Source: a virus. Taken from it: a DNA stretch of 25,390 nucleotides. This document shows positions 15,382 to 25,029 of the stretch, piece by piece (position 1 is the stretch's first letter; every line of letters begins with the position of its first letter). The stretch covers positions 1 to 25,390 of IMG/VR virus record IMGVR_UViG_3300022074_000344. One strand, given 5' to 3'. The notes under the pieces were generated by a model that was not told the DNA's origin, did not search any database, and worked only from the letters and a program-made list of their open reading frames with translations. The position numbers were made by a program, and so were the translations under genes.

Positions 15382-17385
15382 TTACTCCACGTTAAAGAAC
15401 TTAGCACTAAAAGATCCGGGTGAGCGATAAATCGCACCGACACGTTGCCCAACCACCGCGTGGGTTTTTGATACAATCAAGGCAACACGGACACCCGTTG
15501 TGCAGTTGCCACGAAGATTAAAGGTAAGTTGTTGGGGACTACCAGAAACAAAATCATCAGTGTGAATCAAGTTTCTTCCTCTATTTGGACTGAATAGAAC
15601 AACTCTTTGGTTATTAGCATCATCGGAAAGGTTGATTGAAGATGGTACGTTAAGCAGTTTTTCTTGATCAACTAGTGCAACAGCACCGATCACAGATCTA
15701 ATCTCATTTGATGCTGAGATAGTAGGATCTCCTGTTCTTCTAGACTTAAGTTCGTTAACAAACAAGTAAGATGGCATTGTAATCTGAATATCAAAGTTAC
15801 CAACTGCATATCTTTTGTTTCCAGATGCGTCGTACTCAACAAACTCAAGGTATACGGCATCCTCGTTCAATAAGTCAAACTTTGAGTCTCCACCAGCGAG
15901 ATCGACACCCTCTTCATTTCTAGCCTCAAGAAGATTACTGTCATTACTTTGTCTTAGATCCATAACCATATCATCAGTGATGTTTCCACTAAATGTAATA
16001 TTTGAAAACACTGACGTAGAAGAACCACCGTTGGGTGAGTCCGCAAAGATATTCTTTTGCGTGAGCGTGCCACCCTTAGACATGAGCGTAAGCAAGCCAC
16101 CTGTCTCTGCGATAGTTGAACCAGCAGTTCCACCGAGAAGCAAACTACCACTAACAAGATTCAAACTACCAAAGGTGCTTCCAAACATCGTGGAGTTGAT
16201 ACCACCGATTGAAACTGTACCATCGTTGACAACAGTAAGCACCGGAGACATGGAAGATCCACTACTCTCCTGACCGAAAACACTAAAGTTTGTAGACTCG
16301 GTAGAGTCGTGTCTAAGTTCAACACCGACAGATGGCATCGAACCTTTGACCACGGTTCGCAGTCTATTCTTATCTTGGAAACCACTGAGTCTAGCCGTGG
16401 TAATGCTCGATGCACCCTCAAGTCCTTCATACTCACCAGTCGATCCAGAAATCGCAGTTCGAATAGCAATCGTGCTGCCACCAGAGTTTTGCAACAAAAT
16501 GTCACTTGCAGAGGTGGCACTGGTTGATTCTGTGACAAGGTGATACGTTCCAAGCGGAAAAGTGATTCCATTCAGTCCGAATCTTCTCAATGTTTGATCA
16601 ATAACAAGATTGGGACCAGAGGTGTCAAATGCATCTGTTCCGTTGGTCGAACCACCACCACGGAAAACTAAACCAACACTATTTGTTACACCACCACCAA
16701 CTCTACCAAAGAAGATTTGTGAGCCATACTCTGCGACATCGCTTCCGGTGTAGCCAAGATTTTTAAGATGAAGGTACGAGATGGTTGAGCCGAGTGTAGT
16801 GCCACCGTCATTTGCTATTTGTAGCGAACCGAGAGGTCCGTTTTTGAACATATGAACACCGGCAGATCCACCAGTCTGTCCACCAAGCAACATGCCGCCA
16901 GATGCGGCAAAGCGGAAGGGCATATTTGAAAAACTTGACCCTGCATTAGTGCCGTTGAAAAGTGAGTATGCTTCAAAGGTCGCAGAAGCCGCTTTGATGA
17001 TGATATCGCCAGTCGCGGTCGTTGGATCGTTGATTCCAGTTAGACCGATTGTGACCGCACCCGTCAAACCGTTGACACTTCGCACGACATTGCCAAACAA
17101 GGTCGCACCAGAGACATCTAAAGTCAAACCTGTAAAACGAACCTCGTTACTAAAAGTCAAACTTCCAGTAAAATCAGTGTCGCCGGTAGTTGCATCTTCC
17201 AAAGACAAACCAACAGTTGCAATGCCGTTTGTATTGATGGCAACAGTGATTCCTGTACCCGGAGTGATACCATAAACCGCAACAGGGTTTAGTGTTTCGA
17301 CGATTTCATTCGTCTTATCAAACCATGCACGGAAGTTATCCGAAAGGCTAATCGTGTTCAGGTTGGTAAATGCATCTCCAGCCAT
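15382..17385 (-). CDS. uncharacterised fibre-like structural protein
   Basis: The 667-residue protein has a short N-terminal module with SLSDNFRAWFDKTNEIVETL (residues 13-32), a helix that resembles the virion-attachment ends of cyanophage fibre-like proteins. A long Gly/Ser/Thr-rich beta region follows, including SVNGLTGAVTIG (103-114), a motif common in tail-fibre shafts, and many LxxGGxxGS-type strands. From about residue 480 the composition becomes more mixed and globular (LEFVEYDASGNKRYAVGNFD, LVDQEKLLNVPSSI). The end, VALIVSKTHAVVGQRVGAIY then FSAKFFNVE, suggests a terminal beta domain. I infer a tail-fibre or neck-appendage role; it matches no T4 gene I can name. The start at 17385 has TAGGAAAAA upstream. 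Confidence 0.88.
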   Translation of the reverse strand: MAGDAFTNLNTISLSDNFRAWFDKTNEIVETLNPVAVYGITPGTGITVAINTNGIATVGLSLEDATTGDTDFTGSLTFSNEVRFTGLTLDVSGATLFGNVVRSVNGLTGAVTIGLTGINDPTTATGDIIIKAASATFEAYSLFNGTNAGSSFSNMPFRFAASGGMLLGGQTGGSAGVHMFKNGPLGSLQIANDGGTTLGSTISYLHLKNLGYTGSDVAEYGSQIFFGRVGGGVTNSVGLVFRGGGSTNGTDAFDTSGPNLVIDQTLRRFGLNGITFPLGTYHLVTESTSATSASDILLQNSGGSTIAIRTAISGSTGEYEGLEGASSITTARLSGFQDKNRLRTVVKGSMPSVGVELRHDSTESTNFSVFGQESSGSSMSPVLTVVNDGTVSIGGINSTMFGSTFGSLNLVSGSLLLGGTAGSTIAETGGLLTLMSKGGTLTQKNIFADSPNGGSSTSVFSNITFSGNITDDMVMDLRQSNDSNLLEARNEEGVDLAGGDSKFDLLNEDAVYLEFVEYDASGNKRYAVGNFDIQITMPSYLFVNELKSRRTGDPTISASNEIRSVIGAVALVDQEKLLNVPSSINLSDDANNQRVVLFSPNRGRNLIHTDDFVSGSPQQLTFNLRGNCTTGVRVALIVSKTHAVVGQRVGAIYRSPGSFSAKFFNVE

Positions 17386-17397
17386 ATATTTTTCCTA

Positions 17398-20300
17398 TTA
17401 GGTCTTGATTATGTAGTGCATCGCAACAAACGGTGGCATCTGTTCTTTGAGGTCTTTGTCAAGTGCCGCTCCCGAAACATCTCCAGTAGTTCCGTTTGGA
17501 GTAGTGCCAAGAGTGATTCCATCTGGGTGGAAAGTTTTACTATGTGTGTCATCAAGAATAAACTGTGAAGTTTTTGAGTTTCCCACTTTGTTACCAGAGT
17601 CACGGAACTTACCACTGAAAGTGTTATTATAGTGATCAGATGCATTTGCAGAGCAAAGTTGCAATCCTGCACCATCATTCGTGCTATCATTCCTAGCATT
17701 GAAGGGCGCACGACCCGGAGTCAAGTGGTTGTGTCCTTGAAGTCTATGTGATCCACCACTCGAACCTCTGGTTCTAATAACTCGAACATCACCGGCTTGC
17801 TCACTCGCGGTTCCAGAGATAAACCCATCATTGAAACCCTCAGTCGTTTGTCTAGCACCGATTGGCATGAATGATCGAAGATCTGGAAGGCGAACTACAC
17901 TCGCATCATCATCAGAGAAGTTATACGCACTTCCAAGGACTCCTGCAAGATCGGGGAAACCGGCTTGATCCAACAATGTTCCATCACACCGCAAGAATCC
18001 GTCAGGAATGATTGCACCTGCATATGGGACCACAGCACCAACAGGCATAATAGTATTAAAGAACTGATTTCTTGTTTTCTTTCCAAGAGGCACAGCAGAA
18101 ATAGAGGTGATGATTGGACTATCATTATTCGTTGTATCTGCGTTAGGAATACAAATCTTAATCTGATACTCAGTAAATGTACCCAACGTAGATTGACCGG
18201 CGTTATCTTCATCAGTCAATACATCTGCGGCAAAGTTGTTGACAACAACTTCATCTTCTCTGGATATGTTATATCCACCTTCAACTGGTCTGAGTTCAAC
18301 GTAGTTTTGCTCTTCAATATTTTGATTACTAGAGCCACTCACTCTTGCAAAAACTTGCACCTTTGAAACGGCAGACGGGAAGATGCCGGATAGTTTAACA
18401 TTAATGTTATTAGCACTCTTACCCAACCCTACAATCTTCGAGTAATACGTTGCAACACTAGATGACTTTTGATCGTTCGCGTTTTCTTCCGCCGAGTTTT
18501 CAATCGAAGTCGAAGTAAATGACTTGATGGCAAGAAGTTTACACTGAGCCTCATCAATCAGTGGTGAAACCGATCTTACACTAGAGAAGGAAACTCTAGC
18601 CGATGTTGGTTTGCCACTTGTCTGTCTAACGAACCTGTAAGTTGCGTTTGGCTGTGTCGTAATGTCATCTCCATCATTGACGATGGTAACCTGCATGTTA
18701 TTTCTTGAGAGAATATCTCTTGCATTCGCAAAGTAGAAAACACTGTATTCATTTGAGGTGTCAAATACAACATCAGGTGTGAAGGTAACTGAGGCACTTT
18801 GAGTACTTGTAAACAACGAGCGAACAAGTTTAAGATCAAGGAATGTCTCAGAGTAAATAGTTCTTTGACCATCATTTCTAGGGACAAACAAACTGTTAAG
18901 TTTTCCACTGTCATCACTGATCGTTGTGTTAAGAGCAAAGCCATTATCATTAGTCAATACGCTAAGTGCATACTGACCCGGAGTAAGATAAACAGGTGCT
19001 TCGAACTCAAAGTCTGTCAACTCCGTAGTAGAGATGTCTGCTGCTCTTAGTGTTTTTTCAGAGAATGGCACGACATAGTTTCTTCTTGGCGAACCGTTGT
19101 CATCAACTGGTCGGATCTGAATACTGACAGTTGTATCATCAGTTTCTGGCTTGTCAGAAAAACTTAACCTTGCAGTCGAAAGCATCAAACCGTCAGGGAA
19201 AAGATTGGCATCAACTGTAAAGGTTTGTGCCAGAGGATCTAGAGAGTTGAAAACATTTACGCCAATGCCACCAAGAGAGTCAATGTATTCAGCACCGAGG
19301 AATGTTTCTGTATTGGACGCATCTCTTCTCTTGATAGGTGGTCGAATAGAGTCGATTCCATTTTCAACCGTCTGGTAGTTACCCAATGCGTAGAAAGTTG
19401 CATCCGCTGATGATGTTGCCGTAGTGATCACACCAGAGGTCAGTCCATCAGAAACACGAACAATCTTTTCTCCAGTTAGGAACGTATCAGTGGGAATAGT
19501 TACACTAAAGTCAAACGTTCCTGATGAGTTTGCGGAGTAACCACTCACGGTAGATCCAACGAGAGTCTCATCAAAGTAAAGATAGTGGGTTGCGTTTGGT
19601 TTTACGTTTTCAACAACACCCGTGATCGTGACAGCCTGCATATAAGGCACAACGGAAATGTCGATGAGTCTATCACCAACTTTTCTAACAATCTTCTCCG
19701 ACAACACGCGACGTACAAATGACGCACGTTTACTGGTGGACGAATAACGCTTGTTGTCTGGGTCATTTTGTGGTGAGTCATTCTCATCACCAATAACTCG
19801 ACCAAACCACAAACTTTCCCAGTCTTTCCACTGAGTGCCAAAGCCAAATCTTTTTCCGTCCACCCCAGTGGGTGCAGAGATCGCCTTTTTCCATGCGTTG
19901 TTTTCACCGGAAACATTAACAATAACTTTTGCTGCTTTTGTCTCACTCCAGTATCGATCAAAGGCTGGCTTGAGTTTAATCGTTCCTAAGTAATCAACGA
20001 TACCAAAGGGGTTTGGTGAAAGTGTTGCACCTCGACTTGATTGATTTGCGATATAGTCAGCAGTCCCTTGAACTGCTGCGGTGGCAAGTTTACCGTAGTT
20101 GGTATCATAAATCTGTGTGTTTGCGTTAACAGCAATCGTACCTGATCTTGAGAAAGTCTGGAACGGAGGATGAAGTTGTGCGGACGTTGGATCAATCGAA
20201 ACATTGTGCTGTGCTTTGGTGACATCGGCGTTGCCGTGACCAATCAAATCATCAACATACACACCAGTATCAAGAGCCTCCGCACCGGGGAACAATCCAA

Positions 20301-23121
20301 GTGCAGAAGCGATTGCTTGTGATCGCAGCGCATTTCTGTAAATAAACTCTGCATCGGTAAACGCGGTGTCTTCAATGTCACCGATATCTTGCATCGTAAA
20401 TCTTTGAGTATCGATATATCGAACATTCACAGAGTTATCATCAATGGTAAATGCATCTAAGAAGATACGATACAGTTCAAGATCTTTTTGGTTGACCTTT
20501 GGAACAACAGGGTTTGTTGATGGCTCTCCTTCAACAAGTCTCAAAACTCTATCTTCACCAAGAGACAAAACATCAACTCTCGGAAGGAAGGTGGTGAATG
20601 AAACTTCTGATCTGTCTTCCAAGAAATCATATGGAGTCGGAACGGTGTTAAAGTTGAAATCTATTCTGTTCAGTTCGGTTCTAAGGGGTCTAAAGTCAAG
20701 TGCATCAAACAGTCTGAGTGTATCACCAGTGTCAGGATCGATGAATGTCGGAGAGTCTGAGTAATCATTCAACTCAGTGATTGCAGCATAACTTTGTCGA
20801 GTAAACGGCGCACCGAAGCCACTTTGTTCGTGAGTAAACTTTCGATACGTTGCGGTTAGTTCTGCACCTTCACTAGATAAAGTTTCTCCGTCAGCAAGAA
20901 TCAATCTAGCAAAGTCATACATGTCAACTCGTTGACCAGTATCAACAATAAACTTTGATGTAACGTCAGTTCCACCATCAAGGATTGAGATAACATCAAA
21001 CAAGTCAGAAACAACCGTATCAGATCCACCAGCATCAAGTCCCCGTCCGTTGAAAACATAAATGGTATTATCACTTGTCAGTGGTGTGACCGCTGCCGTT
21101 TCTGTGACAAGTGTTTTCTTACGAATGGTTTTGTCAGAGGCATCAAGACTATATTTGAGTGGGACAGTAGCGTAAAACTCTTGGTTTGCAAACTTCACCG
21201 CATCATCAAACTGAACTTTGAGTGAAGGAGTACCAGTGTTATCAATCGTTGCTTCGTATGCGGACGCACCGGGGAAAGTCAAGTTTTGACTTCTACCATT
21301 GCCCTGATTGGAATCAAACTCAGTAATCAATACCACCAAACTAGACGAGTTGATAAACTCGACAGCACCAGACCCAGTTGGCAAAGTGAAGTTAATCAGA
21401 CCGCCAGAGTCAGAAGTTCCCGTAAAGATTTTGTTGGCTGTGAAATGTCCAGTGTGTGTTTCACCATCAATCGATTGTGTTGCAAAGGTATTTGGAAGTT
21501 TAAAAACCTTTCTGTTTGATTGAAGGGTGACATCGTTTCCGGGGGTTGGGGTTGTGAAGCGGAAAAGGTTGCTATTTTCACTCGGTGCAGGAGAGCCATT
21601 CGTTGGGTCATTGATTTCGGCAGAGGTATTGACCGAGTTCATGAAGGTCAAGTTGTTTGAGGTAAACAGACTGAACTTTCTACCCGTAGATGGATTTGTA
21701 CCCATCTCAATACCAGTGACATGAAATCTGAGGAACGCATTTTCGCCCTCAATCGATCTAGAGGATGGACGAATGTTTACAAATCTACACTGTCCGATAC
21801 AAGTATCTCCGTCAAAGATCTTGAGAAATGTACCCTTTTTCAAGTGTCCGATGTCGAGAGTGTTGAGATCGCCATCAGGATTGCTCTGTGTTGGAAGAGT
21901 GTAAACGTTCGTATCAACAAAAGTTGACTCAGTAAAGTTCAACTCTTGTCTGCCAAGTTGCTGCGTGGTTCTTGCTTTATTAACAATAAACTTAGATGGA
22001 GAGATGGTTTCAAACTCATATCCAGAGACATACGCTTTGCCCGGAGACAAAACTGCACCAAGTTTAGTGGTGTCAACAGAACCAAAAACATCTTCGTGTG
22101 ATTCGACCGTCAGCGTAAACGGGTTGACCGTGTAGTTGCCAGATTCATCATAAGTTCTTCTTGCAAGCGTACGCAAGAGGTCGCCATACTCTGCAAACTT
22201 AACCTTTTTAGTAACTGTGCCTGCGTCAACTCGAACGAGTTCAACATAATCACTCGTTCCACCAGAGATACCAAGAGCGGAGGAGTCTTCCGATCCTGAC
22301 AATGCTCTTTGTGAAAGAGTCGGGGTGATTCTAAATCGATCAGCACCGGGAGCATTAAAGTTATTGAATCCATTTGCAGGATCATTCAAAGAAGAATCAT
22401 CACTTGCATCAATGATGGTCTTGGTGACATCAAAGCCAACCGACACGGTTGGATTGTTAAACTCTCGGTAGGCTGCGGTGATTGAGTATGGTGCGAGTGT
22501 TTGAGGCTCGTTCAAACAGAAGTAGCCATCAAGATAGTAGATACCACGTTCTACGGAGGTGAGGTTTGTGATCGTTCCAGTAGCAGGGGCGATTGCCGAG
22601 CCAGAGTTAAAAGTAATATTAACTGCTGAGTCTGCCGTTGTTGAAAACGCAGTGCCAGTAAAAGTGCCTGCCGTGTTGTATGAAAAGAAAACAACTTGCT
22701 CGTTGTCTGCTGTCAGTGCAGTGGCATCAGGGGTTCCAGTGGGTGTATCAAGAACAGAAACCACGGTTGCAAGTGTATCGGAGGACACATCGGTGGTGGT
22801 GATTTTTCTACCGACGAGTGAGTTGAGATTTTCAGAAGACAGAGCGGAGTCGGTTGCGATGCGAGCAAAAAAGCCATTGAATACAGAGACTTCACCGCCG
22901 CTAACAAGAGAACCGTTTTCGAAGATGTGATCGCCAACTCGCTCGATTTGATTTTGCAGAATAGATTGAAGTGTAGAGAGTTCTCTTGCTTGAACATTTT
23001 GACCGGGACGGAACAAAACCTTGAGAAACTTCTTCTCTGGGTCAAAGTCATCATAGTAAGGGCTTCGTGCCATCAAGGTGCTATCAAAAGCACTCGTATC
23101 TGTATTCTTTCCGATTGTCAT
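17398..23121 (-). CDS. giant DUF4815/tail-collar structural protein
   Basis: At 1907 residues this is the largest gene in the window. The N-terminus (MARSPYYDDFDPEKKFLKVL, then FRPGQNVQARELSTLQSILQ, about residues 17-56) has the hallmark of DUF4815 proteins of T4-like cyanophages. A conserved-looking patch sits near residues 1090-1105 (FGTQWKDWESLWFG), followed by a beta domain from about 1155 (VPYMQAVTITGVV). The C-terminal 216 residues (1692-1907) form a phage tail collar domain: MPVGAVVPYAGAIIPDGFLR, RLPDLRSFMPIG, GHNH with His at 1797 and 1799, and a closing MPPFVAMHYIIKT. The HxH pair matches the zinc-binding arrangement of T4 short tail fibre gp12. It sits where T4 has genes 9 to 12, so it may provide baseplate-peripheral and receptor-contact functions in one chain (inference). 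AGGAGAG precedes the start. Confidence 0.93.
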   Translation of the reverse strand: MTIGKNTDTSAFDSTLMARSPYYDDFDPEKKFLKVLFRPGQNVQARELSTLQSILQNQIERVGDHIFENGSLVSGGEVSVFNGFFARIATDSALSSENLNSLVGRKITTTDVSSDTLATVVSVLDTPTGTPDATALTADNEQVVFFSYNTAGTFTGTAFSTTADSAVNITFNSGSAIAPATGTITNLTSVERGIYYLDGYFCLNEPQTLAPYSITAAYREFNNPTVSVGFDVTKTIIDASDDSSLNDPANGFNNFNAPGADRFRITPTLSQRALSGSEDSSALGISGGTSDYVELVRVDAGTVTKKVKFAEYGDLLRTLARRTYDESGNYTVNPFTLTVESHEDVFGSVDTTKLGAVLSPGKAYVSGYEFETISPSKFIVNKARTTQQLGRQELNFTESTFVDTNVYTLPTQSNPDGDLNTLDIGHLKKGTFLKIFDGDTCIGQCRFVNIRPSSRSIEGENAFLRFHVTGIEMGTNPSTGRKFSLFTSNNLTFMNSVNTSAEINDPTNGSPAPSENSNLFRFTTPTPGNDVTLQSNRKVFKLPNTFATQSIDGETHTGHFTANKIFTGTSDSGGLINFTLPTGSGAVEFINSSSLVVLITEFDSNQGNGRSQNLTFPGASAYEATIDNTGTPSLKVQFDDAVKFANQEFYATVPLKYSLDASDKTIRKKTLVTETAAVTPLTSDNTIYVFNGRGLDAGGSDTVVSDLFDVISILDGGTDVTSKFIVDTGQRVDMYDFARLILADGETLSSEGAELTATYRKFTHEQSGFGAPFTRQSYAAITELNDYSDSPTFIDPDTGDTLRLFDALDFRPLRTELNRIDFNFNTVPTPYDFLEDRSEVSFTTFLPRVDVLSLGEDRVLRLVEGEPSTNPVVPKVNQKDLELYRIFLDAFTIDDNSVNVRYIDTQRFTMQDIGDIEDTAFTDAEFIYRNALRSQAIASALGLFPGAEALDTGVYVDDLIGHGNADVTKAQHNVSIDPTSAQLHPPFQTFSRSGTIAVNANTQIYDTNYGKLATAAVQGTADYIANQSSRGATLSPNPFGIVDYLGTIKLKPAFDRYWSETKAAKVIVNVSGENNAWKKAISAPTGVDGKRFGFGTQWKDWESLWFGRVIGDENDSPQNDPDNKRYSSTSKRASFVRRVLSEKIVRKVGDRLIDISVVPYMQAVTITGVVENVKPNATHYLYFDETLVGSTVSGYSANSSGTFDFSVTIPTDTFLTGEKIVRVSDGLTSGVITTATSSADATFYALGNYQTVENGIDSIRPPIKRRDASNTETFLGAEYIDSLGGIGVNVFNSLDPLAQTFTVDANLFPDGLMLSTARLSFSDKPETDDTTVSIQIRPVDDNGSPRRNYVVPFSEKTLRAADISTTELTDFEFEAPVYLTPGQYALSVLTNDNGFALNTTISDDSGKLNSLFVPRNDGQRTIYSETFLDLKLVRSLFTSTQSASVTFTPDVVFDTSNEYSVFYFANARDILSRNNMQVTIVNDGDDITTQPNATYRFVRQTSGKPTSARVSFSSVRSVSPLIDEAQCKLLAIKSFTSTSIENSAEENANDQKSSSVATYYSKIVGLGKSANNINVKLSGIFPSAVSKVQVFARVSGSSNQNIEEQNYVELRPVEGGYNISREDEVVVNNFAADVLTDEDNAGQSTLGTFTEYQIKICIPNADTTNNDSPIITSISAVPLGKKTRNQFFNTIMPVGAVVPYAGAIIPDGFLRCDGTLLDQAGFPDLAGVLGSAYNFSDDDASVVRLPDLRSFMPIGARQTTEGFNDGFISGTASEQAGDVRVIRTRGSSGGSHRLQGHNHLTPGRAPFNARNDSTNDGAGLQLCSANASDHYNNTFSGKFRDSGNKVGNSKTSQFILDDTHSKTFHPDGITLGTTPNGTTGDVSGAALDKDLKEQMPPFVAMHYIIKT

Positions 23122-23133
23122 GAATCTCTCCTA

Positions 23134-25020
23134 TTAGAAATCGAACACCATTTCGATAACATCTTCCTGCTCGTCCTCGCGTGAAACAGCAGTGATACCT
23201 TCTATGTATAACATACGACCAGAATCCAAATCGATTTCTGGACCGTTAATCGTTTTGATTGTTGCTTCACCAACAGTAGTTGTGAGTTCCTCTTCAACTG
23301 TAAAGTCAACGGTTCCAGATGCATTTGCTCCATAAACTTGAGTTAAGAAAATCGTTGCAGTCTTGGCAGTGGAGTCAACATCTTTAACTTCCGCGATCAA
23401 ACCAACACCACCAGATCCACCAGTGATAGCGGTATCAATCACAGGCACAGTGTCAAACGAAATACCAACTTCGTGTGTGCCTCTCCAGTTTTGTTTTGGG
23501 ATTGTCAAAGTCGTATCACCAAGTCTTGTTCTAACACATTTGATATCTCTGTTTTTGACGGAGAGTGTTGTTCCAGTTGAATCGATCACTTGCAAAACTT
23601 CATTTTTGAGATACTCACCACGAATCGTCTTGATGTTAAAGTGTCCACTGTTTCCGTCTTTGGTAAGTGTTGAGATTTCTCCGAAGGATCTGCTCGACTC
23701 CCCGTAAAGCAAATCACCAACAACAGCAAAGTTGTCCACGATTGGATTGCCACTGACTGACTGAATGTCAACTCTTGTCAATGTCGATACATCATGACCA
23801 GCCAGTCTACCACTGTCTTCATAACTTGCACCAACTTCAAAGTCCGATGCAATAAAGATTTCACTATATTCATTTTGTGTCATGATTCCAAGGTCGTTGG
23901 ACTCAAGCCGAATGTAAAGTTTTGCCGCCGATGCAAAAAGTTCAAACACAGGATCTTGACCGACTTCTTTAAAGATCACAGGAGTCAGTGTGGGATCAGA
24001 ACCACTGGCGGCAGATGTGCTAATCGTTGCGGTGGCTGTTTTAAAGTTTGAACCGGAGTTTACCACAATGATGCCATCAACGTTTCCAGAGTTGTTCGTG
24101 GATGCCATCGCAGTCGCACCCGAACCGTCTCCTGCAAAGGCAACAAGCGGTCGAATCTCATACTTGTCATTTTGATTTGCGTTCGCAGAAAGAGATGCAT
24201 GAGTAACAGTCCTTGATGCACCATCGTAATCATTAATGGCAACGACAAGTCCTGTTCTGGGTCCGGTGTTAAACTTCAATGCATACCCGTTGTAGTAATC
24301 ATCAACTGCTGATGCTTGCGTGCTTAGAATGGTGGTGGTTGCACTTGATGATTGAACTTCTTGGTTTTGTCCAGCAAGAACAACTCTTGAGTAGACAGCA
24401 TCAGAGCCAGCAGAAATCTTTACCTTTTGGATCTTACCGTTGTTTACACTTTGTCTTGCTTCGTATTGAGTGGTGTATTGGAAAATGTCCTCATCAGTTT
24501 CTTCATAACTTGACGGTGCGAGGTCACTGTAGTATGGAACAATCTTGAGCGGAATATATGACGCATTCAAAAACTTCTCAAGGTCACCCGTGACTCTTGC
24601 AACAAACTTCCATTCGTATCCATCACCCATGACCTCTGGGACAGTATCAACAAGAGTGGGTTCAGTCACAGAGTTTCCACTACCTTTTGTAGTGCAAACA
24701 AAAACATTATTGTCTCTGTTCAAAACGTAAAACGTTTTTGTTGACATATCAACACTTGGGTCAAACTCATCGTAGGCTGTACCACTCGTCCAGTTTACGC
24801 GATCAATGACATACGCAATATCAGTTGGCGAAATCAGTTTTGCATAAGTGATGTTTTTTCTAGACAACGTATCGTTGCTTTCGGTTCTGGTCGTTTGACC
24901 TGTGCCAGTGATCTTGCCAAAGCCAGCAAAAAGATTCTCTTGACGAAACGGATCAAACTGATCGCGGAACGCCTTGGTAAGTTGAACTTTAAGTTGTGGA
25001 TCTAATGTTGCTGTTGCCAT
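23134..25020 (-). CDS. 8: baseplate wedge protein (T4 gp8-like), enlarged
   Basis: The 628-residue protein keeps the T4 gp8 framework (334 residues in T4) but has large additions. Family signals are YVIDRVNWTSGTAYDEFDP (residues 70-88), the FYVLNRDNNVFVCTTKGSG strand pair (97-115), GDGYEWKFVARVTGDLEKFL (132-151) with YIPLKIVP, and the extreme C-terminus GRMLYIEGITAV...EDVIEMVFDF. The last aligns with T4 gp8 GEMIYMENRPPI...EEINILFTF. Residues about 210-590 contain Gly/Ser/Thr-rich beta segments not present in T4, including YNGYALKFNTGPRTGLVVAI and VGDLLYGESSRSFGEI. gp8 sits in the wedge beside gp6 and gp7. The start has AGGATAA upstream. Confidence 0.88.
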   Translation of the reverse strand: MATATLDPQLKVQLTKAFRDQFDPFRQENLFAGFGKITGTGQTTRTESNDTLSRKNITYAKLISPTDIAYVIDRVNWTSGTAYDEFDPSVDMSTKTFYVLNRDNNVFVCTTKGSGNSVTEPTLVDTVPEVMGDGYEWKFVARVTGDLEKFLNASYIPLKIVPYYSDLAPSSYEETDEDIFQYTTQYEARQSVNNGKIQKVKISAGSDAVYSRVVLAGQNQEVQSSSATTTILSTQASAVDDYYNGYALKFNTGPRTGLVVAINDYDGASRTVTHASLSANANQNDKYEIRPLVAFAGDGSGATAMASTNNSGNVDGIIVVNSGSNFKTATATISTSAASGSDPTLTPVIFKEVGQDPVFELFASAAKLYIRLESNDLGIMTQNEYSEIFIASDFEVGASYEDSGRLAGHDVSTLTRVDIQSVSGNPIVDNFAVVGDLLYGESSRSFGEISTLTKDGNSGHFNIKTIRGEYLKNEVLQVIDSTGTTLSVKNRDIKCVRTRLGDTTLTIPKQNWRGTHEVGISFDTVPVIDTAITGGSGGVGLIAEVKDVDSTAKTATIFLTQVYGANASGTVDFTVEEELTTTVGEATIKTINGPEIDLDSGRMLYIEGITAVSREDEQEDVIEMVFDF

Positions 25021-25029
25021 GGTTTATCC

